Shown here: positions 47,340 to 56,545 of the stretch, piece by piece
Layout of the letters: each line of letters begins with the position of its first letter
How positions within the stretch are numbered: position 1 is the first letter of the stretch
Assembly (NCBI RefSeq): GCF_900090285.1
Contig: NZ_LT607754.1
Coordinates: 4,242,001-4,306,000 of the forward strand
Direction of reading: 5' to 3'
Origin: Micromonospora inositola
GTDB taxonomy: Bacteria; Actinomycetota; Actinomycetes; Mycobacteriales; Micromonosporaceae
Length of the DNA stretch: 64,000 nt
The notes under the pieces: generated by a model
Seen by the model: the letters and a program-made list of their open reading frames with translations, nothing else
What the model was told of the DNA's origin: nothing
Databases searched by the model: none
Made by a program: the position numbers and the translations under genes

Positions 47340-48185
47340 CTACGCCGTCCCGGCCGCGCGGCCGGCGACGATGTCTACCGCCTCGACCAGGCTCTCCGCG
47401 CCGGCCAGGCCCCGGTCGCGAAGCTCGTCGGGGTCGATCCCCCGTGCCCGCACCGCGTCGGCGAAGTGCGCGAGGTCCTTGCGCATCAGGCCCTGTAGGT
47501 GCCCGGCGATGTCCAGGGTGATCTCGGTGGCCAGCGCGCTCAGCACGAAGCTGGCGCCGCTGCTCACCGAGATCGCCCGGACCAGCGCCTTGATGTCCAG
47601 CTTCAGGGCGCTGGCGATGCGTAACATGTCGGCCGCGTTCTTCAGGTTGCTCATGGTCATCGCGTTGTTCAGCAGCTTCGTCAACTGCCCGGTGCCCACC
47701 GGCCCGAGGTGCACGACCGTGCGGGAGAACGTCTCGAAAACCGGCCGGCACCGCTGGAACGCCTCGGGGTCGCCGCCGACGAACGTGGTCAGCGTCCGCC
47801 CCCGAGCGCCGGGCCCGCCGCCGCTGACCGGGGCGTCCAGGTAGGCCACCCCGTGCGCGGCGAACCGCTCGCCGAGTGCGACGTTGGCGCCCGGGTCGCC
47901 GGTGCCGTGGTTGACCACCACGCTGCCCGGCCGCAACCCGTCCAGCAGCCGCCGGTGTTCGAGCAGATCGGCGATGTCGGCGTCGTCCCGCAAGCAGAGC
48001 AGCAGCACGTCCACGGCTGCGGCCAGTTCGGCCACGCTGTCGTGCCCGGTGTACGTGGTTCCGGTCAGCGCCTCCAGCGACGCCGGCCGGCGCGCCCACA
48101 CGTGCAGATCGTAGCCGCCGCCGGCGACGGCGCGCGCCATCGGGGCGCCCTGGTCGCCCAGGCCGATGAACCCCGCTGCGGTCAT
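47340..48185 (-). CDS. NAD(P)-dependent dehydrogenase, beta-hydroxyacid (3-hydroxyisobutyrate) type
   Basis: A 281-residue protein. The Rossmann motif is GFIGLGDQGAPMAR (residues 5-18), the substrate loop DAPVSGGGPGARGRTLTTFVGG, and the catalytic Lys sits in GQLTKLLNNAMTMSNL; these define the beta-hydroxyacid dehydrogenase family (including imine reductase-like members). It forms a tandem with the SDR gene upstream on the same strand (30 bases apart), possibly one operon. The MmyB-type regulator is divergent from the SDR, so it may control both. Confidence 0.85.
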   Translation of the reverse strand: MTAAGFIGLGDQGAPMARAVAGGGYDLHVWARRPASLEALTGTTYTGHDSVAELAAAVDVLLLCLRDDADIADLLEHRRLLDGLRPGSVVVNHGTGDPGANVALGERFAAHGVAYLDAPVSGGGPGARGRTLTTFVGGDPEAFQRCRPVFETFSRTVVHLGPVGTGQLTKLLNNAMTMSNLKNAADMLRIASALKLDIKALVRAISVSSGASFVLSALATEITLDIAGHLQGLMRKDLAHFADAVRARGIDPDELRDRGLAGAESLVEAVDIVAGRAAGTA

Positions 48186-48215
48186 TGTCGTCTCCTTTCG
48201 TGCGCGGTGTCCGGT

Positions 48216-49133
48216 TCAGCCGATCAGCTTCAGCGACTCGTCCCAGAGCCGCTCGGCGTTGCCCGGGTCCAGCGCGTACGCGGCCACGCCCCGGAAGTCC
48301 GCGGGCCGCGCGGTGACCACGGGCGCCTCGGCGCAGTCGTCGAAATACCGGCCGCCGACGCCGTCCAGCAGCGGCGACGCCGCCAGCAGCACCGAGGTCG
48401 CGGCCCCCTGCTGCGGGGTCTTGCGCCGCTCCGGCGGCGTCTTCAGCCCGCCGGTGTGCTTCTGCAGCCCGGTCGCGATCGCGCCCGGGTTCAGAGCGTT
48501 CGCCCGGATGCCCTCCCCCGACCAGCGCCGGTCCGCCTCCACGGCCAGCAGGACATCCGCGGTCTTCGACTGGGCGTACGAGGTCAGCGGGTCGTAGGGC
48601 CGGAAGGCGTAGTGCAGGTCGTCGAAGACCACCGGCGAGAACAGGTGCCCGGTGGAGGCCACCGAGACCACCCGGGCGCCGCGCGCAGCGGCCAGGGCCT
48701 CGTGCAGTCCGACGGTCAGCGCGAAGTGCCCGAGGTAGTTGGTGGCGAACTGCAACTCCCAACCTTGCCGGGTGCGCTCCAGCTCGGGCAGCGCCATGAT
48801 CCCGGCGTTGTTGACCAGGATGTGCAGCGACTGGTCCCAGCGGGCCACGAAACGGCGTACCGAATCCAGGTCGGCCACGTCCAGCTCGCGGACTGTGACC
48901 CCAGGGTTTCCGGTGCTGGCGGTGATGTCGGCCGCGGCCTGCTCCCCCGCGCCGACCCGGCGCACCGCCAGCACCACCTCGGCGCCGGCGCGGGCCAGCG
49001 CCCGCGCGGTCTCCACGCCGATGCCGGCTGCGCCGCCGGTGATGATCGCGCGTCGGCCGGCAAAGTCGACGTCCTTGATCACCTCGGTGGCGGTCGAGGA
49101 GAACCCGAACGGGGTGGTAATCAGCTCGGTCAT
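48216..49133 (-). CDS. Short-chain dehydrogenase/reductase (SDR)
   Basis: A 305-residue classical SDR. The cofactor loop is TGGAAGIG (residues 32-39), NNAG is conserved in ILVNNAGIMALP, and the catalytic Ser and Y-x-x-x-K lie in SVASTGHLFS and SYAQSKTA. ATG at 49133 (MTELITTPFGFSS) is preferred to a start 39 bases upstream. It converts an alcohol and carbonyl pair; the substrate is not known. It heads the likely two-gene operon that ends at 47340. Confidence 0.85.
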   Translation of the reverse strand: MTELITTPFGFSSTATEVIKDVDFAGRRAIITGGAAGIGVETARALARAGAEVVLAVRRVGAGEQAAADITASTGNPGVTVRELDVADLDSVRRFVARWDQSLHILVNNAGIMALPELERTRQGWELQFATNYLGHFALTVGLHEALAAARGARVVSVASTGHLFSPVVFDDLHYAFRPYDPLTSYAQSKTADVLLAVEADRRWSGEGIRANALNPGAIATGLQKHTGGLKTPPERRKTPQQGAATSVLLAASPLLDGVGGRYFDDCAEAPVVTARPADFRGVAAYALDPGNAERLWDESLKLIG

Positions 49134-49267
49134 GTCACTCCGATCTCTGTTGGTCGTTTTCGTCTCCACCACCGTGCCGCTTCCCGGCGGCGCTATCCGG
49201 AGTCCCGGTTTTCCTGGTAGTGGTAGGACCAGGCTGGGCGCGCCCGGTCGACCCCTACGATGGGCGG

Positions 49268-50083
49268 ATGGGCAAGGCCGGTCCGCTCGGCGACTACCTG
49301 CGCGCCCGGCGCGAAGTGGTCGGTCCGGACGACGTGGGGCTGCCCCCGCACGGGCGGCGCCGGGTGCCCGGGCTGCGCCGGGAGGAGGTGGCGCTGCTCG
49401 CCCGGATCAGCGCCGACTACTACCTGCGGCTGGAGCAGGGCCGGGACCGGCACCCTTCGGCCCAGGTGCTCGACGCGCTGGCCCGGGCGCTGCGGCTGGA
49501 CGGCGACGCCACCGCCCACCTGCACGGGCTGGCTCGCTCCGCGCCGCCCCGCCCGCCCCGGCAGCCCGAGCGGGTGCCGGTGGGCATCCGGCAGCTCGTC
49601 GACTCCTGGCCCGACACGCCCGCGTTCGTGCAGGGCCGCTACGCCGACGTGCTGTACGCCAACTCGGCGGCCACCGCCCTGTCCCCACTGTTCGCCGCGG
49701 GGGTGAACGTGCTGCGGGCGATTTTCCTCGACCCGGCGTCCCTGCGGGACTATCCGGTCACCGAGAACATCGAGGCGAATGCCGTGGCCAGCCTGCGAGC
49801 CCTGGTGGCGGTGGACGCGGACGACCCGCCGCTGACCGAGCTGGTCGCGGAGCTGTCGTCCGGTAGCGACCGGTTCCGCCGGTTGTGGGACCGCTACGAC
49901 GTCGGGGTCCGGTCGGGCGGCGGCGTCCGGACCCTGCGCCACCCCCGCGTCGGCGAGCTGCGACTCCGGTACGAGAAGCTGCAGATAAGCGGCACCAGCC
50001 AGACCCTGGTGATCTACCATGCCGATCCCGGCAGCCCCTCCGAACAGGCCCTGCGCAGGCTCACCCGCGGCCCGGTTTCCTAA
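49268..50083 (+). CDS. XRE/MmyB-type regulator
   Basis: A 271-residue regulator. The N-terminal helix-turn-helix is LGDYLRARREVVGPDDVGLP, with the family signature RRVPGLRREEVALLARISADYYLRLEQGRD at residues 31-60; the C-terminal ~190 residues are the MmyB-like PAS-fold ligand domain (RYADVLYANSAATALSPLF, LYP-like DPASLRDYPVTENIEANAVASLRA). ATG at 49268 starts the conserved part. Divergence from the SDR, in a 134-base gap, is the usual setting: these regulators control the neighbouring oxidoreductase. Confidence 0.88.
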   Translation: MGKAGPLGDYLRARREVVGPDDVGLPPHGRRRVPGLRREEVALLARISADYYLRLEQGRDRHPSAQVLDALARALRLDGDATAHLHGLARSAPPRPPRQPERVPVGIRQLVDSWPDTPAFVQGRYADVLYANSAATALSPLFAAGVNVLRAIFLDPASLRDYPVTENIEANAVASLRALVAVDADDPPLTELVAELSSGSDRFRRLWDRYDVGVRSGGGVRTLRHPRVGELRLRYEKLQISGTSQTLVIYHADPGSPSEQALRRLTRGPVS

Positions 50084-50201
50084 GCTCAACCGGGACTGCG
50101 GGACTTCGCGTCCGGGCGACTGGCCTTCCACCTCAGTGTCAGCCTGACCAGACGGCACACGAGCGACACACACGCACTCTGAATCGGCGCATTGGGCATC
50201 C

Positions 50202-50212
50202 GGATCTGCCGC
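50202..50212 (+). repeat. Dispersed intergenic motif GGATCTGCCGC (copy e)
   Basis: Preceded by CATCC and followed by CGACCGCGCGC; the closest copy to the consensus CATCCGGATCTGCCGC. Lies in the 217-base gap 50084-50300. Confidence 0.55.
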
Positions 50213-50300
50213 CGACCGCGCGCTATGCAGCGTCACGACAACCGGATCAAGCCGGCGCACGGTCGTGCCGAAGACAAGCGTCCCGCCTGGCGCCCGTCGT

Positions 50301-50900
50301 TCACGCCATCGCCAGCAGGGCGATGCCCATCCCCGCGCTCATCACACCGTGGCACACCGCCGACCAGTCCTGCGGGCACGCCAGCACGTCCGTCGTCGCC
50401 GTGGACAGACCACCAGTGCGCATCCCGCGGCCAACCCACCAGAATGCGGCGAGCACCAGGTAGCCCCCGAGCAGCGCACTGACCCATCCGGCACACCCGA
50501 CCGGCGCATGACCCATCCCGGCCATGTCCATGCCGCCGTGACCGCCGGCGGAGGCGTGCCCCGGCATCGAGGCACCCATCCACACCATGGTCCCCGTCGC
50601 GGTGGCGAAGAACACCGGGACCGCACGACGTCGCGAGGTCCACACCGCCCGCACCATGAACCACCCCGCCGACATCATGAAAACGACAATCCAGGCAGCT
50701 GCCGGGACCGCCGCGCCCCACGGCCAGATCATCGCGATCATCGACAGGCCCGTGACCAGGTGCAACATCTCGGAGAGTCGATGCTCCGCCACCGGAGAGA
50801 GCCACGCCGCGGGTGGGCGCAGGCACCGGAGCAGGTGAAAGACGGCCGCCCCTCCGAACGCCACCGTCAGCAACCATCGCAGAGGGTCAATGCCGATCAT
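50301..50900 (-). CDS. DUF5134 integral membrane protein
   Basis: A 199-residue protein with about six hydrophobic segments (WLLTVAFGGAAVFHLLRCL, AAAWIVVFMMSAGWFMV, GWVSALLGGYLVLAAFWW and others) and a His/Met-rich loop, AGGHGGMDMAGMGHAPVG, that may bind copper or another metal. The Met-His cluster is typical of DUF5134; a role in copper handling has been suggested for the group but is not shown here. Start ATG at 50900. Confidence 0.75.
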   Translation of the reverse strand: MIGIDPLRWLLTVAFGGAAVFHLLRCLRPPAAWLSPVAEHRLSEMLHLVTGLSMIAMIWPWGAAVPAAAWIVVFMMSAGWFMVRAVWTSRRRAVPVFFATATGTMVWMGASMPGHASAGGHGGMDMAGMGHAPVGCAGWVSALLGGYLVLAAFWWVGRGMRTGGLSTATTDVLACPQDWSAVCHGVMSAGMGIALLAMA

Positions 50901-51083
50901 CGTAGGAGACGTCGCCCGCGCATGAGCGACGTGTCGCTGTGCCCCGACGATAGGGGGCGGAGCATCCGCGCGCCCTTACCGATGGGCCGGGGCCAATAGC
51001 GATGGGGCGCACGTGCGGGGCCTTCAGCTCGGTAGAGCGGCGCACTCGGCGGGTGATTTCATCCGATCGGCAGGCGCCGAACC

Positions 51084-51842
51084 TCAGTGGCAGCACTGGT
51101 GCTCGCTGCCGGCGGGCCCGGTGGCGCCCAGGTCGTCGTCACGGCCGGCGGCGAGGCGCGACCACTGCGATGTGGGCCGCCCGTCGAGCCGGAACTGGTC
51201 GCCGTCGGTTCGGAAGCGCTGCGGCCAGCCTTCCGGCGAGACCTCCCAGTCCTCCTGGCGACCGTAGACGGTCATGTCGAGCAGGCCGTACGACGGCGCC
51301 ATCGCCTCGCATCCCCGCCCGGTGGTCCAGTAGGTCTCGAACACCCGGTCGCCCTGGCGCAGGTAGCACGCCTTCATCCCGAACGCGCGCCCGGCGACGA
51401 GGGAGTCGAGTGACTCCGCGGGCACCGAGTACCAGGGCGCCTGCCAGCCCATGAAGTCGCGGTAGCGCGACGTCTCCTCGAACGGCCCCTGGCAGAAGAC
51501 CGCGAACGTGACGTCGCGCGAGTGCAGGTAGGACAGCTCGAGCACCTGGCCGGTGAAGAACGTGCAGCCCTCGCACTGGTCGGCGGCCGGCCCGCCCGGG
51601 TGCCACATGTGGTACGACGCGAACAGCTGGGTCCTCCCCTCGAAGACGTTGAGCAGGGGCACCGGGCCGTCGGCACCGACCAGATGGGTGGTCGGGTCGA
51701 CCTCGACCATCGGCAGCCGCCGGCGGGCCGCGGCGATGGCGTCACCCTCACGGGTGTGTGCCTTCTCGCGGAGCCGGAGCTCGGCGAGCTGCTTCTGCCA
51801 GGTCTCGCGGTCGGTGAGCGGGGGTGTCGCTGGCGTGGACAT
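51084..51842 (-). CDS. DUF899 thioredoxin-like protein
   Basis: A 252-residue DUF899 protein. The C-x-x-C of DQCEGCTFF in the conserved region WHPGGPAADQCEGCTFF suggests thioredoxin-fold redox chemistry; the body (RFFASYHMWHPGG, SPEGWPQRFRTDGDQFRLDGRPTSQW) is characteristic. Cellular role unknown. It is divergent from the HxlR regulator at 51920, with only 77 bases between starts. Confidence 0.85.
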   Translation of the reverse strand: MSTPATPPLTDRETWQKQLAELRLREKAHTREGDAIAAARRRLPMVEVDPTTHLVGADGPVPLLNVFEGRTQLFASYHMWHPGGPAADQCEGCTFFTGQVLELSYLHSRDVTFAVFCQGPFEETSRYRDFMGWQAPWYSVPAESLDSLVAGRAFGMKACYLRQGDRVFETYWTTGRGCEAMAPSYGLLDMTVYGRQEDWEVSPEGWPQRFRTDGDQFRLDGRPTSQWSRLAAGRDDDLGATGPAGSEHQCCH

Positions 51843-51919
51843 GGGTGCCTCCTCGTGTCGGTGGCTATGAGGCTAATAGTGCCTGCTAGGATCGAGCAAG
51901 TACGAAAGGGAGGTGTTCC

Positions 51920-52648
51920 ATGCCGGTCCAGCGGGGCTATCGGCAGGCCTGCGGCGTCGCGCGCGGCCTCGACATCGTGGGTGAGCGGTGGTCGCTGCTC
52001 GTGGTGCGCGAGCTGCTGCTCGGGCCGAAACGGTTCACCGACCTCCAGCAGGCGCTCCCGACCGCCAGCCCGAACGCGCTGTCCGACCGGCTGCGCGAGC
52101 TGGCCGACGCGGGCGTCGTACGCCGTCGGCAGCTGCCTCCGCCAGGCAATGTGCGGGTCTACGAGCTGACCACGTGGGGTCGCGGCCTCGAGCCGATCGT
52201 GGTCGCGCTTGGCACCTGGGCGCTGGCCGCCCCGCCGACCGCGGAACACCTCTTCGTGAGCGTGGACAGCGCCATGCTGAGCATCCGCACCTTCTTCGTG
52301 CCGACGCCGGAGCGGCCCGAGGCGACGCTCCGGATCGAACTGCGCGACCACGGTCCTGCCGGCGTGTTCGGCGTGCGCCTCACATCGGCCGGCGCCGAGG
52401 TCGCCCACGAGCCGCCCGAGGAGCCGGGCGCCGTCCTGGTCACCGCGACGGATGCCCTCTTAGCCGCCTTCGGCGCCGACGACCTGGCCGGACTCGTAGC
52501 GGCCGGCGCCGTCATCATCGGCGATCCCGAGGTCGTACGCCGTCTCGTGGCGGGCGTGCGTGTCCCGGCCTCCACAGATCAGTACTCAACCGGCATCCCC
52601 GGCCAAGGGGGCCGGGTGGGTAGCCGCCAGAGGCTGCGCGAAAGTTGA
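51920..52648 (+). CDS. HxlR-type regulator with C-terminal sterol-carrier-like domain
   Basis: A 242-residue regulator. The winged helix is ARGLDIVGERWSLLVVRELLLGPKRFTDLQQALP with SPNALSDRLRELADAGVVRR and the wing GNVRVYELTTWGR (about residues 10-80); the C-terminal half (VSVDSAMLSIRTFFVPTPERPEATLRIELRD) resembles sterol-carrier or SCP-2-like ligand folds attached to HxlR proteins. GGGAGG precedes the ATG at 51920. Divergence from the DUF899 gene makes that its likely target. Confidence 0.85.
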   Translation: MPVQRGYRQACGVARGLDIVGERWSLLVVRELLLGPKRFTDLQQALPTASPNALSDRLRELADAGVVRRRQLPPPGNVRVYELTTWGRGLEPIVVALGTWALAAPPTAEHLFVSVDSAMLSIRTFFVPTPERPEATLRIELRDHGPAGVFGVRLTSAGAEVAHEPPEEPGAVLVTATDALLAAFGADDLAGLVAAGAVIIGDPEVVRRLVAGVRVPASTDQYSTGIPGQGGRVGSRQRLRES

Positions 52649-52771
52649 CCTAATGCCACGTCAGGTCGGGTCCGCTTGTTTTGGTCGACACTCCGGCCCG
52701 GCGTCGACCAAGGTCACGTGCACGCATCTGGCGCTGAGAGCGCTCATCGGCGCCGATGCCCCTATGTTCTG

Positions 52772-53870
52772 TCAAGCGGTTCGTGGGGTCGGATCTACGG
52801 GATCGAGCTGGCGGAGCAGGTGGTAGATCTCGCGGGCGATGTACCGCTTGAGACATCGCATGGCTTCGCGGCGGGTGAGGCCTTGACTGCTGCGTCGGTC
52901 GAGGTAGTCCTGGGTGCGTTGGTCACCCCGTGATCGGGTCAGGGCGATGCGGTAGAGGGCGGCGTTGGCACGGCGGTCGCCGCCGCGGTTGAGTCGGCGC
53001 CGGCGGGTCTTGCCCGAGGACGCCTCGATCGGGTTGACGCCGCATAGCGCGGCGAAGGATGCCTGGCTGTGCATCCGGTCGGGGTTGTCCCCTGCGGTGA
53101 TCAGCAGCGCGGAGGCGCTGTCGGGGCCGATCCCGTGACGGTGCAACAGCTGTGGCGCGTACGAGTTCAGCACGGCGGTGATCTGGCGCTGGAGTTCACG
53201 TTCCTCGGCGGTGAGTGTCTGGATACGCTGGGCCAGGCGGCGCAGGGTGTAGACGGTGGCGGTGGCCACGTCGGTCGGGGCGGTGTCGGGCAGGGTGGCG
53301 CAGTGGCGGATCAACGCTGTGTCGGACAGGCCGGTCAAGGTGTCGCGTAGCGTTGTGGCGGCGGTGACGATGACGGCCTTGAGCTGGTTGACCGCCTGGG
53401 TGCGGGATTTCACCGCGGAGGCTCTGGCCAGGCGGAACATGCGCAGCATCTCCACCGGCCCGTCGGGCGGTCTTTGCGGTGGCGGCGGCCCGGCCGGACA
53501 GCACCGCCAGGGCGGCGGCCATCGCGTCGACGGTGTCGGTCTTGCCGTGGCGGCGGCGCGCCGCGCGGTCGGGGCGGTTGACCTCGATCACGGTCAGACG
53601 CTGGTCACGCAGGTAGCGGGCCAGGCCCGCGCCGAAAGAGCCGGTTCCCTCGACACCGGCGCGGCGGAGGTCGCCGAAACCACGTGCCCAGGCCAGCAGG
53701 TCGCGGTAGCCGGCGGCGGTGGTCGGGAAGCTGGCAGAGGCGACCTGGACGCCGAGCGGGGTGGTCACTGCGGCGACGTGGGCGTCCTTGTGGGTGTCGA
53801 CGCCGAGGATGACCTCCTCGCCGGTCGGGTCGGGCTGACTGTCCGGGGCGGTGTTCGGCATGCTGGGCAT
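52772..53870 (-). pseudogene. IS110-family transposase with one frameshift
   Basis: The N-terminal RuvC-like part has the D-E-D-D pattern in GVDTHKDAHVAAVTTPLG, GVEGTGSFGAGLARYL, and GKTDTVDAMAAALAVLSG; the C-terminal transposase_20 part is intact (LLHRHGIGPDSASALLITAGDNPDR, FAALCGVNPIEASSGKTRRRRLNRGGDRRANAALYRI). Near 53460 one extra C in GACCGCCCGACGG shifts the frame; removing it gives KTADGPVEMLRMFRLARAS and joins the halves. About 390-400 residues would result. The copy is broken as sequenced. Confidence 0.8.
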
Positions 53871-54050
53871 GGACCGTTTGTCTCCTGGTGGCTTGGGACG
53901 GCGGATGGCCATCGCCGGGCCGGCAGGGCGGTCAGAACTGTGATGGTGCCCTTGTTGCAGCAAGGCCCCTATCGGGACACGCTCTACCGGTCCGGTGACA
54001 GCAGGCCCTCCCGCGAGCCACAGTCGACAGATCAGCGCAAAGGCATCGAC
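53871..54050 (-). ncRNA. Possible guide-RNA region of the IS110 element
   Basis: In studied IS110 elements a structured noncoding RNA that chooses target and donor is encoded in the left end, upstream of the transposase. This stretch is the equivalent position and contains a small hairpin (CCTTG ... CAAGG at 53950-53965). No loops complementary to flanks could be folded by eye, so this is only a candidate. Confidence 0.25.
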
Positions 54051-54181
54051 TGAGCCGGTTGCGTTACGGGTCAGACCGTGGCCCGCGGGAGCACGGCTCC
54101 TACGATCTCAGAACCGCACCCTCACACTCACAGTTGCGTTACTGGATCGCTGGACGCGTTGAACCTGTGTCGGGTCGGCGG

Positions 54182-54713
54182 TCAGATCGTGTGGGCGAGT
54201 TCGGTGAACGCAGCGGCGGCCCGCGTTGTCGGCCGGGCGTCGACGGCGAGTTCGTAGTGTCCGCGTCGTAGGTTCTGCATGAAGGCGTGTCCGGCGATGA
54301 TCACTTGTGCTGTCTTGTCGGTTCGTAGACCGCGCATCGATCGCAGCCGGTGTTTGAGCCGGCTGTGATCGGCCTCGATCGGGTTGTTGGCGTACTGCTC
54401 GACGTGGTGCCACGCCTGCGGGATCAGTTCGCCGAGCACGCCGGGGTAGACGGCGGCGGCGTCGGTGACGACCTCGCTGGGTGTCGCCTTCAACGTCGAC
54501 AGGGCCCGGTGGAAGAACCTGCGGGCCGCGTCGGCGTCGCGGCGGGTCGAGAGGAGCACGTCGATGACCTGTCAGCTCTTCAACGTCACGGTAGGACAGG
54601 TTGAACCGCAGATACGACCGCACCGCGACCACGATCACCTCGGCTGGGAACCGGAACCCGGCGAACGCCGACTTCGGTGGCAGCCAGGTGCGAGGACGTG
54701 TTGATGGCTTCAC
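54182..54713 (-). pseudogene. IS6-family transposase remnant with internal deletion
   Basis: The 5' part matches the IS6 N-terminus (SAFAGFRFPAEVIVVAVRSYLRFNLSYRDVEEL) and then jumps, in a new frame, to the catalytic core (RRDADAARRFFHRALSTLKATPSEVVTDAAAVYPGVL, YANNPIEADHSRLKHRLR, QNLRRGHYELAVDARPTTRAAAAFTELAHTI). About 60-80 codons with the first catalytic Asp are deleted. The 3' flank after the stop (GATCTGACCGCCGACCCG...) is shared with the other IS6 traces. Confidence 0.75.
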
Positions 54714-54926
54714 CGGTCAAGCCTGCCTCGATCTTGCCAACGCTCAACGCAACGGCGCCACTTTCGTCCATGCAATGGCGTCGTTGAGGGGATTGTTAGG
54801 CGGTCCCATCTGGACCAAGCTGAAGGACGAGTCGGTCCCGTGTGAGCGTCGGACCTCGGCAACGCGTACCCGGGACACCGTCTCTGCGCGTTCTCACTAG
54901 CGGTTCATTGCCGTGTAGAGGAGCCG

Positions 54927-56168
54927 ATGATGATCAGGCGACTATCCACATTCATCGCCGCCGCGCTCGCAACGACGGTGGCGGTCCCTTCCGCCGGCGC
55001 ATACGGCGATGACAACGGAAGGTCACAACCGACGCTGCTCGGTCGCGCCGTGCTACCGGTCGAGACGTACGCCCCCGGCCCGCCCTCCGGGACCCTCCTA
55101 CCTCCCGGAACCGTCAATGGGATCACATTCCCGCTGCGGTCGCAGCCGGTCGAGGGATTCTCGGCGATTGTCGCCGGCCGACACCCAGGGGAGTACCTCG
55201 CCATGCCGGACAACGGGTTCGGTGCCAAGGCGAACTCGAAGGACTTCCTGATCCGCGCCTACTACATCCAGCCGGACTTCAAGACCGCCAAGGATGGCAG
55301 CGGGGAAGTCGACGTCGATCTGGCCGAGTTCATCCAGTTCCGTGACCCCGACCGCCTGATCGGCTTCACTATTGTCAACGAGGGCACGACCGACCGGCCA
55401 CTGACCGGCGGCGACATCGATCCCGAGTCCCTCCAGAGCGGCGCTGACGGGGATTTATGGGTCGGCGACGAGTTCGGGCCGTGGCTCCTACACTTCGACG
55501 CCACCGGCAAACTGCTCGACCCGCCCTTCGCGGCGCCTGGCGGTCTGCAGTCGCCCAACAACCCTCACCTCAGGGGAGCGGCGGCAACTCAGCCGAACAG
55601 CCGCGGCTTCGAGGCCATGGCCATCAGCCCGGACGGCAGGTATCTGTACCCGGCTCTGGAGGGCGCCACGGTGGCCGAACTCGGCACCACGCGGCGTTAC
55701 GTCTTCGAGTTCAGCGTGCGCGAGGAGGCTTTCACAGGGCGGGTCTGGCTGTATCGGACCGAGCAGCCGGGCTACTTCGTGTCGGACCTGGCGGCCCTCG
55801 ACCGGCACCACCTTGCGGTGGTCGAGCGCGACGGTGGTCTTGGGCTGAACGCGCTGTTCCGCAAGGTGTACGTCGTCAACCTCGCCGACATCGATGCGGG
55901 CGGGTCCCTGGTGAAGACGGAGGCTGTCGACCTGGCGGCCGTGCCCGACCCGGACCTGGTTTCCCTGCCCCCCGTCCACAGCGGCGACGTCGGACTGGGC
56001 AACCCGTACCGCGTGACGTGCGAGTCGATCGAGGCTATCCATCAGATCGCAGGCAACCAGCTACTTCTCGGCTGTGACAACAACTTCCCCAACGCGGGGC
56101 GCAACCCCGGCCGCGCGGACGACAGCGAGTTTATCGTCGTGAAGGTGCCAGGCCTCCGCGGCGAGTAG
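54927..56168 (+). CDS. Secreted esterase-like phytase-family protein
   Basis: A 413-residue exported protein. Signal peptide at residues 1-26 (MMIRRLSTFIAAALATTVAVPSAGA). The body is the six-bladed-propeller-like domain of the esterase-like/phytase family: GFSAIVAGRHPGEYLAMPDNGFG, DGDLWVGDEFGPWLLHFDATG, GFEAMAISPDGRYLYPALEG, DVGLGNPYRVTCESIEAI. Acidic and glycine residues in DEFGP and NPY motifs are typical of calcium-dependent catalytic pockets. It probably releases phosphate from organic esters outside the cell. Stop is TAG. Confidence 0.8.
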   Translation: MMIRRLSTFIAAALATTVAVPSAGAYGDDNGRSQPTLLGRAVLPVETYAPGPPSGTLLPPGTVNGITFPLRSQPVEGFSAIVAGRHPGEYLAMPDNGFGAKANSKDFLIRAYYIQPDFKTAKDGSGEVDVDLAEFIQFRDPDRLIGFTIVNEGTTDRPLTGGDIDPESLQSGADGDLWVGDEFGPWLLHFDATGKLLDPPFAAPGGLQSPNNPHLRGAAATQPNSRGFEAMAISPDGRYLYPALEGATVAELGTTRRYVFEFSVREEAFTGRVWLYRTEQPGYFVSDLAALDRHHLAVVERDGGLGLNALFRKVYVVNLADIDAGGSLVKTEAVDLAAVPDPDLVSLPPVHSGDVGLGNPYRVTCESIEAIHQIAGNQLLLGCDNNFPNAGRNPGRADDSEFIVVKVPGLRGE

Positions 56169-56298
56169 CGAGAGCAGACAACTCGACTTCGGGCACGATG
56201 CCGGCCCCGGTTTCTGTGGCTCTCCACTCCGACCACAGTTCGGAGACCTGGCTGAAGGCGAGGACATCGTTCTGGTGCCGCGTATCTCGGTGATCCAC

Positions 56299-56363
56299 GG
56301 CGTGTACGCCCCGCCCGTTCTACGGGCCGCAGCGGCGTTTGCCGAACTCGCCCAAGCGATCTG
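56299..56363 (+). pseudogene. 3' end of an IS6 transposase
   Basis: Reads GVYAPPVLRAAAAFAELAQAI and stop, the last ~21 residues of an IS6 transposase. The bases after the stop (CTGACCGCCCACCCGGCACG) continue to match the flanks of the IS6 traces at 33532 and 54182. The rest of the element is gone. Confidence 0.65.
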
Positions 56364-56490
56364 ACCGCCCACCCGGCACGGGCTTAACGTGGCTTCCGAT
56401 CCCACAACGCAACGGCGCCGTGGGCAGTCCTCCGCTCGGGGCGGACATCGATGGTCGGAATCCTGCATTTGCCACACAGGGGGCAGAAGA

Positions 56491-56524
56491 GGCCCCTGGC
56501 CAGCGGTGACGCCGGTCAGGGGCC
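56491..56524 (-). terminator. Terminator of the ABC-phosphoesterase operon
   Basis: GGCCCCTG and its complement form an outer 8-bp stem with an inner paired segment, 22 bases beyond the last stop of the minus-strand operon. Confidence 0.6.
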
Positions 56525-56545
56525 CCATGAGGCGATCAGCCTACG

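Larger units (their letters stand above)
56169..56545. other. Intergenic stretch with an IS6 scrap and a terminator
   Basis: Holds the IS6 3' end (56299-56363) and the terminator at 56491-56524. No complete gene is present. Confidence 0.5.
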
